DNA from: Planococcus citri
Taxonomy: Eukaryota; Arthropoda; Insecta; Hemiptera; Pseudococcidae
DNA: 64,000 nucleotides
Assembly (NCBI RefSeq): GCF_950023065.1
Contig: NC_088677.1
Location: 19,799,230 to 19,863,229 of the forward strand
Direction: 5' to 3'
This document shows, piece by piece, positions 63,821 through 64,000 of the stretch; the first letter of the stretch is position 1; each line of letters begins with the position of its first letter. Under the pieces are notes generated by a model that did not search any database, was not told where the DNA came from, and saw nothing but the letters and a program-made list of their open reading frames with translations. The translations under genes were made by a program, and so were the position numbers.

Positions 63821-63990
63821 GTATTGATCAACAACGCGAATCCCTAGGAAAGTAGGTACGATGCGGAAGTATCCAAGTTGCAAAGCAACGCTGAAAGTAA
63901 CAACTTCATTTATTCATTTGTTTAATTATAATGACGTTTTGATTAACAAGAACTTTTTTTTGTACCTTGTAAACTTGAATGTGGTACGAT
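63821..63990 (+). repeat. Dispersed repeat, copy B
   Basis: Matches 28814-28979 (coding helix, stop and 3' flank). Small insertion TAGG and a few substitutions; the frame is broken, so this copy is a pseudogene fragment. Confidence 0.88.
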
Positions 63991-64000
63991 TTCATTAATA

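Overview
This is eukaryotic DNA, most likely from an insect and plausibly a hemipteran. It is AT-rich, introns are short (65-100 bp, GTAAGT/GTGAGT donors, T-rich TTTCAG acceptors), TAGGTA/TACCTA runs are common, and relics of several transposon superfamilies are packed between small genes. There are no bacterial features and the species cannot be named. Gene models are ab initio: exons were called from open frames plus splice signals.

Layout. 1-5.5 kb: small spliced genes and exon fragments, a BESS-like exon, a Ty3/gypsy reverse-transcriptase remnant and the 3' end of a RING-type gene. 5.78-26.64 kb: one very large LTR element in minus orientation with two identical 1,083-bp LTRs. It has a primer-binding-site-like sequence and a purine-rich 3' end. 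No reverse transcriptase, RNase H or integrase was recognised inside it. Its minus-strand ORFs are an acidic protein, a protein joining an SGNH/GDSL-like domain to a retropepsin-like protease, a third SGNH-like fragment, a protein broken by a 23-bp duplication, and an 877-aa RING-H2 plus SGNH-like protein. The plus strand of its middle carries a regular series of about 70-bp intron-like units. The element lies inside an apparent intron of a small plus-strand gene.

26.6-32.2 kb: a cluster of small spliced genes, including a RING-type protein and members of a short family with a K/Q-W-[IVF]-x-x-x-E signature. 32.5-35.8 kb: a decayed Ty1/copia element. 36.1-38.0 kb: a BEL/Pao fragment, a MITE and a complete three-exon THAP gene. 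38.6-41.2 kb: tandem repeats and a Tc1/mariner-type MITE with TIRs of about 170 bp. 41.2-44.4 kb: two genes sharing one TATA promoter and 5' exon (a C2H2/RG-rich protein and a KW-family protein), then another RING-type protein. 44.7-47.2 kb: repeat-rich CACTG-type elements with a tRNA-like box B. 48.6-54.8 kb: an EnSpm/Tnp2-like transposon whose transposase gene is split by two nested insertions, one a 1,792-bp element built almost entirely from the palindrome GCTAGC. Removing both insertions restores the reading frame at each joint. 54.8-64 kb: fragments of RING, KW-family, transposase, hAT and SET-domain genes, plus a pair of covarying hairpin motifs.

Two themes run through the window. First, small lineage-specific gene families (RING with a C-x4-C last knuckle; KW proteins) recur at several loci, share promoter and 3' sequence, and have relatives inside the giant LTR element. 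Second, nested insertions and small tandem duplications (23 bp, 7 bp) show how genes here are being broken.
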